Source: Datura wrightii | Lineage: Eukaryota; Streptophyta; Magnoliopsida; Solanales; Solanaceae | Direction of reading: 5' to 3' | Length of the DNA: 64,000 nucleotides | Assembly: GCA_035772735.1 (NCBI GenBank) | Contig: JASDFA010000020.1 | Span: 13,495,501-13,559,500 of the forward strand | In this document: positions 12,388 through 22,798 of the stretch, in pieces | Position numbering within the stretch: the stretch's first letter is position 1 | Layout: every line of letters begins with the position of its first letter | The notes under the pieces: generated by a model | Told to the model about the DNA's origin: nothing | Seen by the model: the letters and a program-made list of their open reading frames with translations, nothing else | Databases searched by the model: none | Translations under genes and position numbers: made by a program

Positions 12388-12395
12388 TATTTATA
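12388..12395 (-). promoter_or_regulatory. LTR TATA box (element D, 3' LTR)
   Basis: TATAAATA on the minus strand, inside U3 and downstream of the ACGTGTC-containing hairpin. The matching box in the 5' LTR is at 23700-23707. Its position about 510 bases into the LTR fits a U3/R boundary for genomic RNA initiation. The start site is not mapped. Confidence 0.6.
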
Positions 12396-12427
12396 CTTGT
12401 GGGAATTTTTTTCAGAATTACAAGCAA

Positions 12428-12469
12428 CGTGTCACGGAGTGCATAACGGAGCACTGCCTCCGTGACACG
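12428..12469 (-). promoter_or_regulatory. U3 hairpin module (element D, 3' LTR)
   Basis: Two perfect 12-base arms, CGTGTCACGGAG and CTCCGTGACACG, are separated by 18 bases. The flank gives CAACGTGTC, which contains ACGTGTC, the core of ABA-response-type bZIP sites. Homologous modules occur at 23740-23781 (one arm mismatch), twice at 16806-16942 inside D, and at 57056-57097 in the unrelated LTR F. Confidence 0.65.
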
Positions 12470-12905
12470 CCACCGACGCGGACCCTTATTGGAATTTAGT
12501 CGTCCAGGTACTTAGGCCCAACGTGGCACGACGTGCAACGCGGGGCTAGGCCAACGTGCCACCGCCCCAACGCGCACCTCCACTGGAAATAGGCATAATT
12601 TCACCATCCCGGCAGAATGCATCCGCGATGGCAGCGTGACACGACTCCATCGCGGAGCCCCTTTAATTTGTGCCTTCAAGTGCTTTTTTCCTTTGCTAGC
12701 GTCCGAGTCCAATCCCGATCTCTCCCAACATGCATCTTAGCTCCATAACTTTATATTTTTTCTGCAAAACAATGCTAATCATGTTGGTTAGTATAAATTC
12801 ACATTTTATTATAAATTACATGAGAATGTATAAACATTGATAGATAAACAAGGCAAAATTGACACATTTGAGTATCACTTGGGCATATAAATTTTCCCAA
12901 GATCA

Positions 12906-12943
12906 CTTACCCCACACTTAAATCCTTGTTCGTCTCCGAACAA
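12906..12943 (-). other. Polypurine tract and hairpin at 3' LTR of element D
   Basis: On the element strand TTTAAGTGTGGGGTAAG lies directly next to the LTR and is the polypurine tract. Next to it, arms ttgttcg (12926-12932) and cgaacaa (12937-12943) close a tctc loop; the sense loop is GAGA, a GNRA tetraloop. Confidence 0.75.
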
Positions 12944-14610
12944 CAATCTTACACCTCATGCAATTTACACCCCATCCTGGCTACTTTGCCTCGACAATTC
13001 AAGCTACGGTCATACCGATTATTTAATACAGCAAATCATCAAGAAAACACGCATGGTCCTATCAATACAATGACCTTCAACACATTAAGACCTCCTAGAC
13101 TCAAGAATCGACTCTCGATATTGGCAAACTCATGCAAATCAGCTGATCAAGATATCCGACATGAAATTTAATCTCTCGTCAAGCATGTGCCCTCACAACA
13201 CAAGAGAATTTTTCCCTTTTTAATCACATTACATGCAGGGGCATATAAACACAATTTCGCTCTCTCTCCCAACAGAATTCACATGCATCATGTTATGAAC
13301 CATAGGCTTGCCTTTAGTGTATTACTCCACTAATATAAGGAAATGTGATGTAGGATCATGTAGGACTTAACGGGTCGTAATGTAAGCTACGGAACTAGTA
13401 AATATTGGGCTAACCAATAATAGCCACTAGCATCCTTTAGCGCTTTTTCAATACATCCCATCAACCTCATGGGCATTGTTTCTTCCTTCATCCTCCCATT
13501 CTTGAAGTCTGTCTTTATTTTGACCCATATCTTTAAGCACACTAGACTCAATAACAAAGATTATTTATACATCTTCATTATATTTAATTTATAACGTGTG
13601 CACCTTCGACCTTTTCTTTCCTTTCATCACTCTGCTTTTCTTTTGTTTTCACCATTCTCACTCTTTGACACTGTGGGAAAATTATTTTCTTTTCTTAAGC
13701 GCTTAAGAGTTTTGGATCAAATTCACGGCTAATGAAAAGAAGGGGTTAAGCTCGGTTTACACCTTTTTGACAAAAGAAAAATAATAGGCTAAAGGCTCAA
13801 TGGGCTAACTAGGGTGTACATTCAAGGTGGGTACGATAATGAAAAAGAGAAACTTTCGGTTAAAAAAAATAAATGCCTACATCCTTTCCTATAATACACG
13901 TCCTTCATTTCATTTCGTACACACACCAGGCAAGTTCTAGACACTTCACAATAGCATGGAAGAAACGAAACTTCACTATACGCTCATTTCACATGCTCAA
14001 CTCAAGACATATTCACAGACTCTTCAATCAGCTAATTACAAGAATTCAAACACTAAGCCTCAATCACACTGAATCGACTCTATGGCCTAGGTATCTCAAC
14101 ATATTTACAAAGTTGCATGCTTTCATACGAATCACCTTTGCTTTCAAATATCATGTACAACACGCAACCAGAATTTCGCAACCATAAAGTAACGACAGGT
14201 TTAGGATACAATCAACAAAAGAAAAACACAAAACTAAAAGATAAAATGAATAAAAGAAATCTACTCCTAACGACTACATTTCCCTTAAGAAGGTCGTCAT
14301 CCATCCATCATAGGGAATGGTCACTAACTACGACTTCGGTTCAATGGGACTATTCTCGGTAAAAGAACCGAAAATAAACGCCAAGAAACCCAAAAATTTA
14401 AAAATTCATAAAAAAATTTTAAAAATATCGATCATTTCGATAAAACAAAAATATGTACAAAACCAGCTAACAACATTCAACAACACACAATAGCTTCCCA
14501 TTAATTACAATACAAAACATAAACATCACAATCACAGGGTCACAATTTTTCCACAGGCATGACAACAGAACATAAACATACATTAAAAACAACAGCAACC
14601 AACACCTAAC
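12944..14610 (-). other. Conserved non-coding 3' region of element D
   Basis: About 1.7 kb with no supported coding sequence; short open frames here are chance. Blocks shared in order with C, G and H include cataggcttgcc near 13303, tattactccactaatata near 13318, ggctaactaggg near 13802, ggcaagttctagacac near 13930 and aagaaggtcgtcatccatc near 14287. Their function is unknown. The conservation in non-coding relatives suggests cis-acting RNA or DNA roles. Confidence 0.6.
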
Positions 14611-14653
14611 TGCTCCCACCCCACACTTAAATCGAACACTGTCCCCAGTGTTC
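14611..14653 (-). other. Internal purine tract plus hairpin (element D)
   Basis: The + strand reads caccccacacttaaatc, then perfect 8-base arms gaacactg (14634-14641) and cagtgttc (14646-14653) around tccc. In the sense direction this is a GGGA (GNRA) loop followed by a purine tract nearly identical to that at the 3' LTR. It lies about 45 bases downstream of the ORF3 stop. Confidence 0.75.
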
Positions 14654-14697
14654 ACAAAAATTAGCATAGCATAAGAGTGGGTGGTGAAACTCCCTGA

Positions 14698-15915
14698 TCA
14701 ATCAAAGTATTCCACTTCTTCATCAGGTGCTGCTGCCTCATCTCCCATGTCTGAATCACCTCCATCATCATCATCTGACTCCATATCGGAGTTGTCACGA
14801 TGTGTCTCCTCATCTGTGGGGACATCATCATCCGTGGGCTCCACAAAAGCTGGCCCCACTCGGCATAGAGCCCTGGCATTTTCACCAAAAGGGTAGTCTA
14901 GCTCGATCTGCCACAGCTCCTCTTCTGTTGCTGGCCTCCCGCCTATGTGCAGCTGGAGCATCTGCATCCCAAACATGCGAGCCATGTACTGATTATCCCG
15001 AGCATGTCGCTCGGCTAGTGTAAGAACTGGCCCGTGAGTGGTGTCGGGTGCCTTAGTTTTGGTGACATCTAAGGCCCGCCGCTCCATCTGGGGGATGTAG
15101 TCAAGGGCCTCCTCCTCGATATCCAGGCCCCTCAGGAACGTGGTCAGTAATCCACCAAACCCGTACCTATGCCCCTGATGCAAACAGGCTCTCTTCATGG
15201 CGGAGATAATCACCGTCCCCACGTTGATCTCCAGCCCTTTCATTAGGGAGTATACCAAGCATACACGATCTCGGGTGACATCTGTCATATGCACCCCCGG
15301 GATCAGGCAGGAACATACGATCTTAAGCCATATCCTGGCTTCCCTGTTCATCTGTGAGTAGGGCAAGGTCTGATGGTAGCCCCTCTCCTTATGCCTGCTC
15401 CAACGTGCTGTAGACCGAGTTCCACGCAATGTGCATCTGATGTCCGCATATGGTGGAGTGATATTCAGCTATCGAAGCACATGGGTCTGTGTCCCGCGCG
15501 CCTAAGATAGCATTAAGGTGGTGGGGCTCAAAAGTGACTATTTGCCCCTTTATCTTGATGGTGTGACTTCTGAGAGTCAGGTTCCAGTTGGCGTAGAATT
15601 CCCTAATCAAGTGCAGGTTGCATTCCTTGGGCTCTTCAAAGATGAAGTTCAGCCCGGCTGCCTCGATCCTGTGGACAATCCTGGGGAACTCCTGTGCCAA
15701 CGGTTCCCTGTCAATGTGTTCTTCGGGGAAGTATTTGCTTTCCTTATGCTTCGCGTACCATTTTTCCCCTCATCTGTCACCCATATGGTTCCATATTGAC
15801 AGCGTTGGCCGTGTGGAACCACTGGTGCTGCTGGGACTGCTGTTCCCAGTCTGATTCTTTTTCTTCCGGCGCCTGATGTTGATGCGCCTTTTCCCTTGTC
15901 TTGCCTGCTTGCCAT
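14698..15915 (-). pseudogene. ORF3 of element D: putative plant transposon protein (PF20167-like)
   Basis: This ORF lies downstream of integrase, where some Athila elements carry an env-like gene. The sequence instead resembles the putative plant transposon protein domain. It starts at ATG 15915 (MASRQDKGKG), just after a candidate splice acceptor. The N-terminus is basic and Ser/Gly-rich. Next come LIREFYANWNLTLRSHTIKI and VTFEPHHLNAILG, then a central part with VTRDRVCLVYSLMKGLEINVG. The C-terminal tail is strongly acidic, with runs of Asp and Glu. Two frameshifts, near 15690 and 15420, split it into three frames. No transmembrane segment typical of an envelope protein is seen. Its molecular role is unknown. 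Confidence 0.75.
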
Positions 15916-15920
15916 TGTTC

Positions 15921-16598
15921 CTGTCAAACCCAAAAGACAGTCCCAATGTTATTCCAATTAAAATTAGCTTCGACTAAGGTTGGGTTAAGCTAGGCTACCC
16001 CACACTTGGTCTTTAGCCAAAATCACAACATTACGGCAAGATCGTACTTATTTCCACAAACAAACAACAAAACATAACAAATATGCTTAGTGCATTCAGA
16101 GAATTCGACGGTATACATTCTATGTACTACTCAGACTTCGTACAGCTAGCCACAATAATGACCATTGCTAACATTTCCTCACATAGCACTTCGCAAGGAG
16201 AAACAAAAGAAAAATTTAACTACATGAACCTATACAATTCACCCATTTCTTGCATCTCACAATTTAGTTACCCCGAAAATCCGTCAGTCTTTTACCATAT
16301 TAACAGTTAGCACAACCAACTCATCTCACCCAACATACACAACCCAGTAAGAAATTCAAAGTTCAACTAAATTTTCCCTTTTTAAACTCAAATTCAAGCC
16401 CTAGCTATGATTTTACAAAAAATCGATTAAGCTATGTAATTATCGAGTTCAGGAAATCACAATGATACTCCGAACGTCAATCAACAATAATTCAATTGAA
16501 TTTAAGCTTAATTTCTACTTAGGGAAAGTTTTCCTCACTTCCTAAGCTAAAAATAGGGAAAAATAAGGTAAGAAATGAGAAGAAGTTAACAAACATAC
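15921..16598 (-). other. Candidate leader intron of ORF3 (element D)
   Basis: On the minus strand a donor GAATTTAAG/GTATGT ends the putative leader exon (donor G at 16598). The acceptor TTTTGGGTTTGACAG/GAACA lies 6 bases before the ORF3 ATG. The intervening 678 bases are AT-rich and T-rich with no coding signal. A branch-point-like CTAAT occurs near the acceptor. H has the same arrangement at 39558-40328. This is inferred from sequence alone. Confidence 0.5.
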
Positions 16599-16805
16599 CT
16601 TAAATTCGATGATATCGAAGAAAAGTTGATAAACTTGAACTCCTAGGCCGTGTGACGTTGGGGAAGGGGGGGGGGGATTTCGGGTTGTTTGTCGCGGAGG
16701 AGGTGAGGAATGGGAAAAAAATGAGGGAAAATCGGGGTTAAAAAGGGGGTTTTTCGCGCGGGTCACCCGGCGACCCGGTGTGACCCGTCTCGAAATACCC
16801 TGCAA

Positions 16806-16942
16806 CGTGTCACGGAGGGTAACGCGGAGCATGCCCTCCGTGACACGGAGCCATCGCGTAGGTATTCTGGAATTTGTAAAAATTCCAGAATTACCTTCAA
16901 CGTGTCACGGAGGTTAACGCGGAGGCCCTCCTCCGTGACACG
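16806..16942 (-). promoter_or_regulatory. Triple hairpin, duplicated U3-like module upstream of ORF3
   Basis: Three perfect inverted repeats lie in a row. One has 14-base arms CGTGTCACGGAGGG and CCCTCCGTGACACG (16806-16819, 16834-16847). One has 12-base arms ATTCTGGAATTT and AAATTCCAGAAT with a four-base loop (16864-16891). One has 13-base arms CGTGTCACGGAGG and CCTCCGTGACACG (16901-16913, 16930-16942). The outer two match the LTR module at 12428-12469. The central arm matches LTR sequence next to that module (gtaattctg...aattcc). It looks like a U3 segment copied twice ahead of ORF3. Confidence 0.6.
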
Positions 16943-17084
16943 GAGCCATCGCGTGGGCTCACTGTTTTGCCACTTTTTATTATTTTTCATACCTCGGTTT
17001 TTCCTTTGCGATCCTTTGCATATTTATCCTCCGTTCAATCTGAAATTCATCTTACAACAAGAAATTGGTTAGAATTATAGGTTT

Positions 17085-17155
17085 CACTAAAAATAAAAAA
17101 ATAAAAAAATAAAAAAATAAAAAAAATAAAAAAAATAAAAATAAAAATTTTGTTT
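17085..17155. repeat. A-rich simple repeat
   Basis: About 70 bases of aaaaaat-type repeats on the + strand (T-rich in element D sense), between the end of integrase and the ORF3 promoter-like block. It is low-complexity DNA without an evident role. Confidence 0.8.
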
Positions 17156-17248
17156 TTAATTATCTTTTCTTTTTTCTTTTTCTCATTTTTCATCATTGTT
17201 TTTTCTTTTTCTACGAAATCTATTCACATTTTATAAAGAAAATTTCAC

Positions 17249-19030
17249 GGGTTGCCTCCCGTGCAGCGCCTGGTTTACCGTCGCGGCTCGACGTCCTTCA
17301 ACTCAGTCATCTTCTAGGGTGACGGACATTTTCTCTCGACCACCGTCCTCACCCCAGCAATGCTTACATCTTTGCCCATTGACTAAGAACGTGGCACTCC
17401 GATCTTCTTGCCACAACTCTACTGCCCCGTGCGGGGTCATTCTCACCACCTCAAATGGCCCCGATCATTTGAACCTCAGCTTTCCTGGAAACACCTTCAA
17501 TATTGAATTGAAGAGCAATACTTTTTGCCCCGGCTCAAAAATACGATGCACCACATGCTTGTCATGCCACCTTTTTGTTTTTTCCTTGTAGTACTTAACA
17601 CTCTCATAAGCATGCCAGCGGAACTCTTCAAGTTTAGTAAGTTGCATTAGTCTCTTCTTGCCCACTAGCTCTAAGTCCATATTCAATTTCCTCATGGCCC
17701 AGAAGGCTCAGTGCTCTAGCTCCACCGATAGATGACACACTTTACCATAGACCAATCGGTATGGTGAAGCTCCAATCGGTGTCTTGTAAGCAGTTCTGTA
17801 CGCCCACAACACATCATCAAGTTTGCTTGACCAATCATTCCATTGTGTATTTACTATTTTCTGGAGAATCTGCTTCACTTCTCTATTCGACACCTCTACT
17901 TGCCCACTAGTTTGGGGGTGGTATGCTGTTGCCACCTTGTAGCGCACCCCATACTTGGCTAGTAGCTTCTTGAAACTTGCGTTGACAAAATGAGCCCCTC
18001 CATCACTAATAATGGCTCGGGGTGTCCCGAACCTGGTGAGAATGTGTTTTTTCACAAATTTTGTTACCACTTTGTTGTCATTCCTGGGGCAAGCTATTGC
18101 TTCCACCCATTTTGATACATAATCTACGGCCACCAAGATGTAACGATTACCAAATGACGGTGGGAACGGGCCCATGAAATCAATGCCCCATACATCAAAG
18201 GTCTCTACTTCCAGTATATTCTGCAGCGGCATCTCCTGTCTTCTACCAATTGTTCCTGTACGCTGACATCTATCACACATTTTGACGTATGCCATAGAGT
18301 CTCTGAACAGTGTAGGCCAAAAGAACCCTGACTGTAGAACCTTGTGCGCTATCCGCTCGCCTCCATGGTGCCCCCCATACAACGAAGAGTGACAACTCCT
18401 CAACACCTCTGCAATCTGACTCTCCGGGATGCATCTTCTCATCACCTGATCCGGTCCCTGTTTGAATAAGTATGGCTCATCCCAAATAAAGTACCGACAA
18501 TCATGCCTCAACTTTCTTCTCTGCTGGTCTGTCGCCTCAGGTGGGTAGATCCCACTCACTAGCAAGTTGACTATGTCTGCATACCAGGGAACTTCAGCTT
18601 CCCCTACTGCCAAGAGTTGCTCATCCGGGAACTCCTCATTGATGTTATCACCTTCCTCCACATGCGACCGGCTCTCCAATCGCGATAAGTGATCTGCCAC
18701 TTGATTTTCGCTCCCCTTTCTGTCCTTAATTTCGAGGTCGAACTCTTGCAACAACAGGATCCATCTGATCAGCCTGGGCTTAGCGTCCTTCTTGTTAAAC
18801 AGGTACCGAATCGCTGCATGATCGGTGTACACCACTACTTTTGAACCCACCAAATAGGATCTGAATTTGTCAAATGCAAACACCAATGCTAGCATCTCCT
18901 TCTCTGTGACTGTATAATTACTTTGGGCCGTATTCAGCGTTTTGCTTGCATAATGAATAGAATGAAAGATTCCGTTTTTCCTCTGCCCTAATACAGCTCC
19001 CACAGCCAAATCGCTTGCATCACACATCAA
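17249..19030 (-). pseudogene. RNase H and integrase (element D)
   Basis: RNase H shows its acidic residues in MMCDASDLAVG, TEKEMLALV, VVYTDHAAI and VADHLSRLE. Integrase follows with an HHCC zinc domain (H in HSSLYGGHH, then CDRCQR) and the DDE triad (GIDFMG, ISDGGAHF, GQVEVSNREV). A TGA at 17708-17710 stops the frame after VELEH. The C-terminal domain continues below it with KLNMDLELVG and FEPGQKVLLF, and a second stop (TGA for Trp) near 17465 precedes SGPFEV. The frame ends past LNQ-like block RAATVNQALHGRQP at 17249-17293. There is no chromodomain, which fits the Athila group. Confidence 0.88.
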
Positions 19031-20255
19031 CTCAAATGGTTGTCCCCAATCTGGAGAAGTAGGATAGGTGCTTCTATCAATTTCTGCTTCAACTCCTCGA
19101 ATGCTTTAACACACTCATCATCCAACTCAAACTTCACCTCTTTTTCTAACAATCTGCATAATGGTCTAGAAATTTTGGAAAAGTTTCTGATGAACCATCT
19201 GTAGAACCCTGCATGCCCAAGAAAACTGCGAACACCTTTCACCGACACAGGTGGTGGTAACTTCTTAATAACCTTGATCTTTGCATGATCGACCTCCAAC
19301 CCCTTGCGAGACACTTTGTGGCCAAGCTCAATACCCTCCTTAACTAAGAAATGGAATTTCTCCCAGCTTAGTACAAGGTTGGATTCTTTACAGCGAGCCA
19401 ACACCCTGTCAAGTTTCTGCAAACAAGTAGCAAACGAATTACCGAAAACAGAAAAATCATCCATAAATACCTCAACAAAATCCTCCACCATGTCATGGAA
19501 AATAGCCATCATGCATCTCTGGAATGTGGCAGGTGCATTGCATAACCCAAGTGGCATCCGTCTAAAAGCATATGTCCCATAAGGACAGGTAAAAGTAGTC
19601 TTCTCTTGGTCCTCCGGAGCTATGGCTATTTGGTTATAACCAGAGTACCCATCAAGGAAACAATAATATTCCTGTCCAGCCAACCTATCTAATATCTAAT
19701 CAATGAATGGGATAGGATAATGATCTTTCCTTGTGGCTTCATTAAGCTTTCTATAGTCCATGCAAATCCGCCAGCCTGTGACGGTTCATGTAGGAATCAA
19801 CTCATTTTCTCATTGGTGACCACGGTCATCCCTCCTTTCTTTGGAACGCACTGAACGGGGCTGACCCATTCACTGTCTGAAATTGGGTAGACCACACCTG
19901 CATCAAGCCACTTAATTATTTCTTTCCAAACCACATCCTTCATTGCTGGATTTAGCCTTCATTGCGGCTGAACGATTGGTTTTGCTCCTGTCTCCATGAA
20001 AATCTTGTGTATGCAAAAAGCTGGATTGATACCCTGAATATCTGACATTTGCCAACCCATTGCTTTCATCCTTTTTCTGAGGACACCCAATGCTTCCTTC
20101 TCCTGTGCCTCCGTCAATTTTGTGGAGATGATAACCGGCAACGTCTTATCTTCCCCCAGAAAGACATATTTTAAATGGGGAGGCAATTCTTTCAACTCCA
20201 ACTTTGGTGCTTCCTCAATGGATGGTTTCGGCAATGGTTCCAGAGATCTCATCAA
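19027..20255 (-). pseudogene. Reverse transcriptase (element D)
   Basis: RT palm and finger motifs are clear: YYCFLDGYSGYNQI, RRMPLGLCNAPATFQRCM and the catalytic VFMDDFSVFG, where F-M-D-D replaces the usual Y/F-x-D-D. The N-terminal part (19959-20255) includes a PPHLKYVFLG block typical of Athila polyproteins. Disabling changes are TGA at 19959-19961 (probably from CGA), TAG at 19696-19698 in PFID*ILDRL (from CAG), degenerate frames around 19700-19850, and a one-base shift near 19060 before RNase H. The product would have been the polymerase for reverse transcription of the element RNA in cytoplasmic particles. Confidence 0.88.
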
Positions 20256-20267
20256 AGACTGAAATTC

Positions 20268-20880
20268 CTATTTCCTCGGATGCATTTGTGACTCATTCAG
20301 CATTTGTACCACCTCATAAGCGTCTCTATCTCCAAAATGATCAGAGTTCATCAATGCTCTTTTCAGTGGGTCTTGAGATTCAACAATCTGACGAATTTCT
20401 TCTTGATCAACCACATTGATTGCTGAAAGCTCCTCATGTATGGCCGGCAGCTTCATGGACTTAAACACATCAAATACCTCCACTTTGTCATGTGCTCGCA
20501 TAGTTAGCTGCCCTGCAGCTACATCAATTAGCGCTTTCCCGGTCGCCAAGAAAGGACGTCCCAAAATAAATGGGACTTCCGCGTCTGGCTCAAAATCCAG
20601 CACGACGAAATCTACCGGGAAGATAAGGGAGCCCACTTGCACCAGCAGTCCTCCACAATGCCATCAAGTCTGGCTAAGGAACGATCTGCTAGTTGCAAGA
20701 TCACTGTTGTTGGTCTAGGACTCCCTAGACCTAACTTCTTGAATATCGATGACGGCATCAAATTAATGCTCGCTCCCAAATCACATAATCCGCGAGCTCG
20801 GATACTCTGCCCAATTGTAATTTGTATAGTAAAGCTCCCAGGGTCCTTGAGATTTGTGGGCAACCGGTTTTGCATCCAAG
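20268..20880 (-). pseudogene. Aspartic protease region (element D)
   Basis: The retropepsin active site appears as GLCDLGASINLMPSSIF near 20750-20795, followed by KLGLGSPRPTTV and LADRSLARL. A frameshift near 20630 moves the reading to another frame, which continues with FPVDFVVLDFEPDAEVPFILGRPFLATG, the conserved second half of the fold. The frame stops at TAG 20268-20270. The intact enzyme would cleave the gag-pol polyprotein. Confidence 0.85.
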
Positions 20881-22670
20881 AAGTGCATTCCTCCATGAGA
20901 GCCACCGTAGCATACTCAGTCAACCGACTTTTATTCGCCACGATGTCCTTAACATACTTTGCATACTTCAGCACTCCTTGTAAAACATCAACAAGAGGTA
21001 AGTTAATATGTACCTGTTTCAGTACCTTCATGAATTTCTTGAAACACGCCTCCTCCTTATGTTTCTTTATTCTTTGAGGGAACAGGGGTGGTGGTCTTTC
21101 TGGTTCAACCTCCTTTTTCTTCCCCCTCTCATCACTTTGCTCCCTCTCAGTTTCTGCTGCTCCCGATTGTTGAGGTGGTCTTTCTGGTTCCACCTCTTTA
21201 AGTTGCAAACCACTCCTTGTGGTCACTGCATTCACTTGCTTGGGGTTGGGATCCGTGTCGCTCGGGAGTCCTCCTCTATGCCTAGTGTTTTGGGCTCCAG
21301 AAAATTCCCCAAATTGATACTCCAGTGCCTTAGTAGCTAACTGGTTGTTCTTTACCTCGGCTGCCAATTTCACATAGTCAGCCTGCAATTGAGCTTGGTT
21401 AGCTATCATTGTCTTGAACATCTCCTCAATGCTGGGTGATGGGGGTGGTGGAGGTGCATTGTTGCTTCTATATTGTGCCTGATAGTTCTGCCGTCCTCCT
21501 TGATTCCTCTGCGCCCCCTGACTCGAACTTTGCCCTTGATGGTTATTGCTACCCCAAGAGAAATTCGGGTGATTCCTCCAGTTGGAATTGTAGCTGTTGC
21601 CATACTGTAGATGGTTGTTTCTATGTACATTTCCCACAAAGTTCACCGAATCAGGATTTGCTCCACAACACTCAGCTGAGTGTTCACTACTCTCGCACAC
21701 TTCACACCAAATCTGCTGCACTACATTCACTGGGGCTTGAGTCTGGTTCATGGTCATGTTACTGAAGTGGGTGTTGAGTTGATTCTGTAAAGCAGCTATC
21801 TGTGCAGCAATAGCTATAAAACCATCCACTTCTAGGACTCCTGCTGCTTTCCTTGTTCCTCCTCTTGACGAATCAACATTCCACTCCGGATTTCCCTGCG
21901 AAATACGATTTAACAAGGTATACAGCTCCTCACAAGTTTTCTGCAATGCTTGTCCCCCAACTGCTGAGTCTAACAAGATTTTTGTGTGGGGTTCCAAAAA
22001 AAGTGTGCACCAGCACATCATTGGATTGGTGATGATGAGGAAAATCCCACAACATAGACTTGAATCTCTCCCAAGCCTGATACAGATTCTCTCCCTCTCT
22101 CTATTTAAAACTTAGAATTTGACTTCTAAGTCTTGCTGTTTTACCGGATTGAAAAAATCGTATCAAGAATTTCCTTGCAAGATCATCCCACGTAGTAATA
22201 GAATTAGGTGGCTCAGCTTTCAACCACCTCTTGGCTTCTCCCAAAAGTGAAAATGGGAACAATGTAAGCCTGACATAATCCGATGACACTCCAATGGGGA
22301 TGTAAGTGTCACTTATCTCCAAAAAATTTTGGAGATGCTGCTGTGGATCCTCATGAGGGAGACCTGTGAACTGCCCGCTGGTGTGCAACAATTGCACCAT
22401 GTTTTGTTTGAGCTCAAACCTCCCTCCTGGCTCAGGTTTACGGATGCTAGATGTGACATTGTTAGCATGTGGGATTGGCACCTCGCGAACCGGCCTAGCT
22501 GCCATTTCCTCGGGCACTAACATTGCCCTTACAACTGGTGGATTCTGTTGTTGCTCCATGATTGTTTGTCTGAGCAACTGCAGCTTTTTCTCTAGAGCTT
22601 CTCTCCTTTGACGATGAAATTGTCTTTCAGGCTCTAAATATGAGTCCACCAGCTCCTTGTCTCTTGCTAG
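20881..22670 (-). pseudogene. Athila-type gag (element D)
   Basis: The gag core is recognisable: MVQLLHTSGQFTGLPHEDP, LTLFPFSLLGEAKRWL and WDDLARKFLIRFF. Then come the stop TAG (22101-22103, CAG in relatives) before REGENLYQAWERFK and a frameshift at a T-run near 21985. The sequence resumes with LLDSAVGGQ and LYTLLNRISQGNPEW. A CCHC-like knuckle is CEVCESSEHSAECC. An Asn/Gln-rich stretch follows, then VNAVTTRSGLQL, a hallmark of this clade. No clear ATG is seen; the frame can be followed up to about 22670, roughly 100 bases after the primer site. Confidence 0.85.
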
Positions 22671-22774
22671 TGTTCAACAGAAATTAGTATCTGCAAAATA
22701 CAGGCTAAGACCAAGTTGTTAACACTAAGAAGAAATAGTAAACTAACACTTAAGAAAAATTTACCAATTGCCAG

Positions 22775-22792
22775 TCCCCGGCAACGACGCCA
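22775..22792 (-). other. Primer binding site, tRNA-Asp (element D)
   Basis: The + strand tccccggcaacgacgcca equals the 3' end of plant tRNA-Asp (including CCA) with one mismatch, so the element strand pairs with it. It is 6 bases from the LTR edge at 22799. tRNA-Asp priming is typical of Athila and related non-chromovirus gypsy elements. Confidence 0.85.
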
Positions 22793-22798
22793 AAAACT

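Larger units (their letters stand above)
11485..12905 (-). repeat. 3' LTR of element D
   Basis: A 1,421-base LTR from tgttcgggctg to cccaagatca. On the minus strand a TATAAATA box lies at 12388-12395. It is preceded 32 bases upstream by an inverted repeat, CGTGTCACGGAG (12428-12439) with CTCCGTGACACG (12458-12469). About 45 differences from the partner LTR (22799-24217) were counted by eye, including a three-base indel. Confidence 0.93.

Noticed and set aside
13873..14362. Open frames of about 80-104 codons in the D 3' region
   Set aside because: They are on the strand opposite to the element, with no homology seen, and the region is conserved at the nucleotide level in non-coding relatives.
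14698..15915. ORF3 of D as an envelope gene
   Set aside because: No signal peptide or transmembrane segment is visible, and the sequence fits the putative plant transposon protein domain instead.
16663..16674. G-run near 16665 as a quadruplex or extra polypurine tract
   Set aside because: It is a single homopolymer run not repeated in other copies; a replication slip or assembly artefact is as likely.
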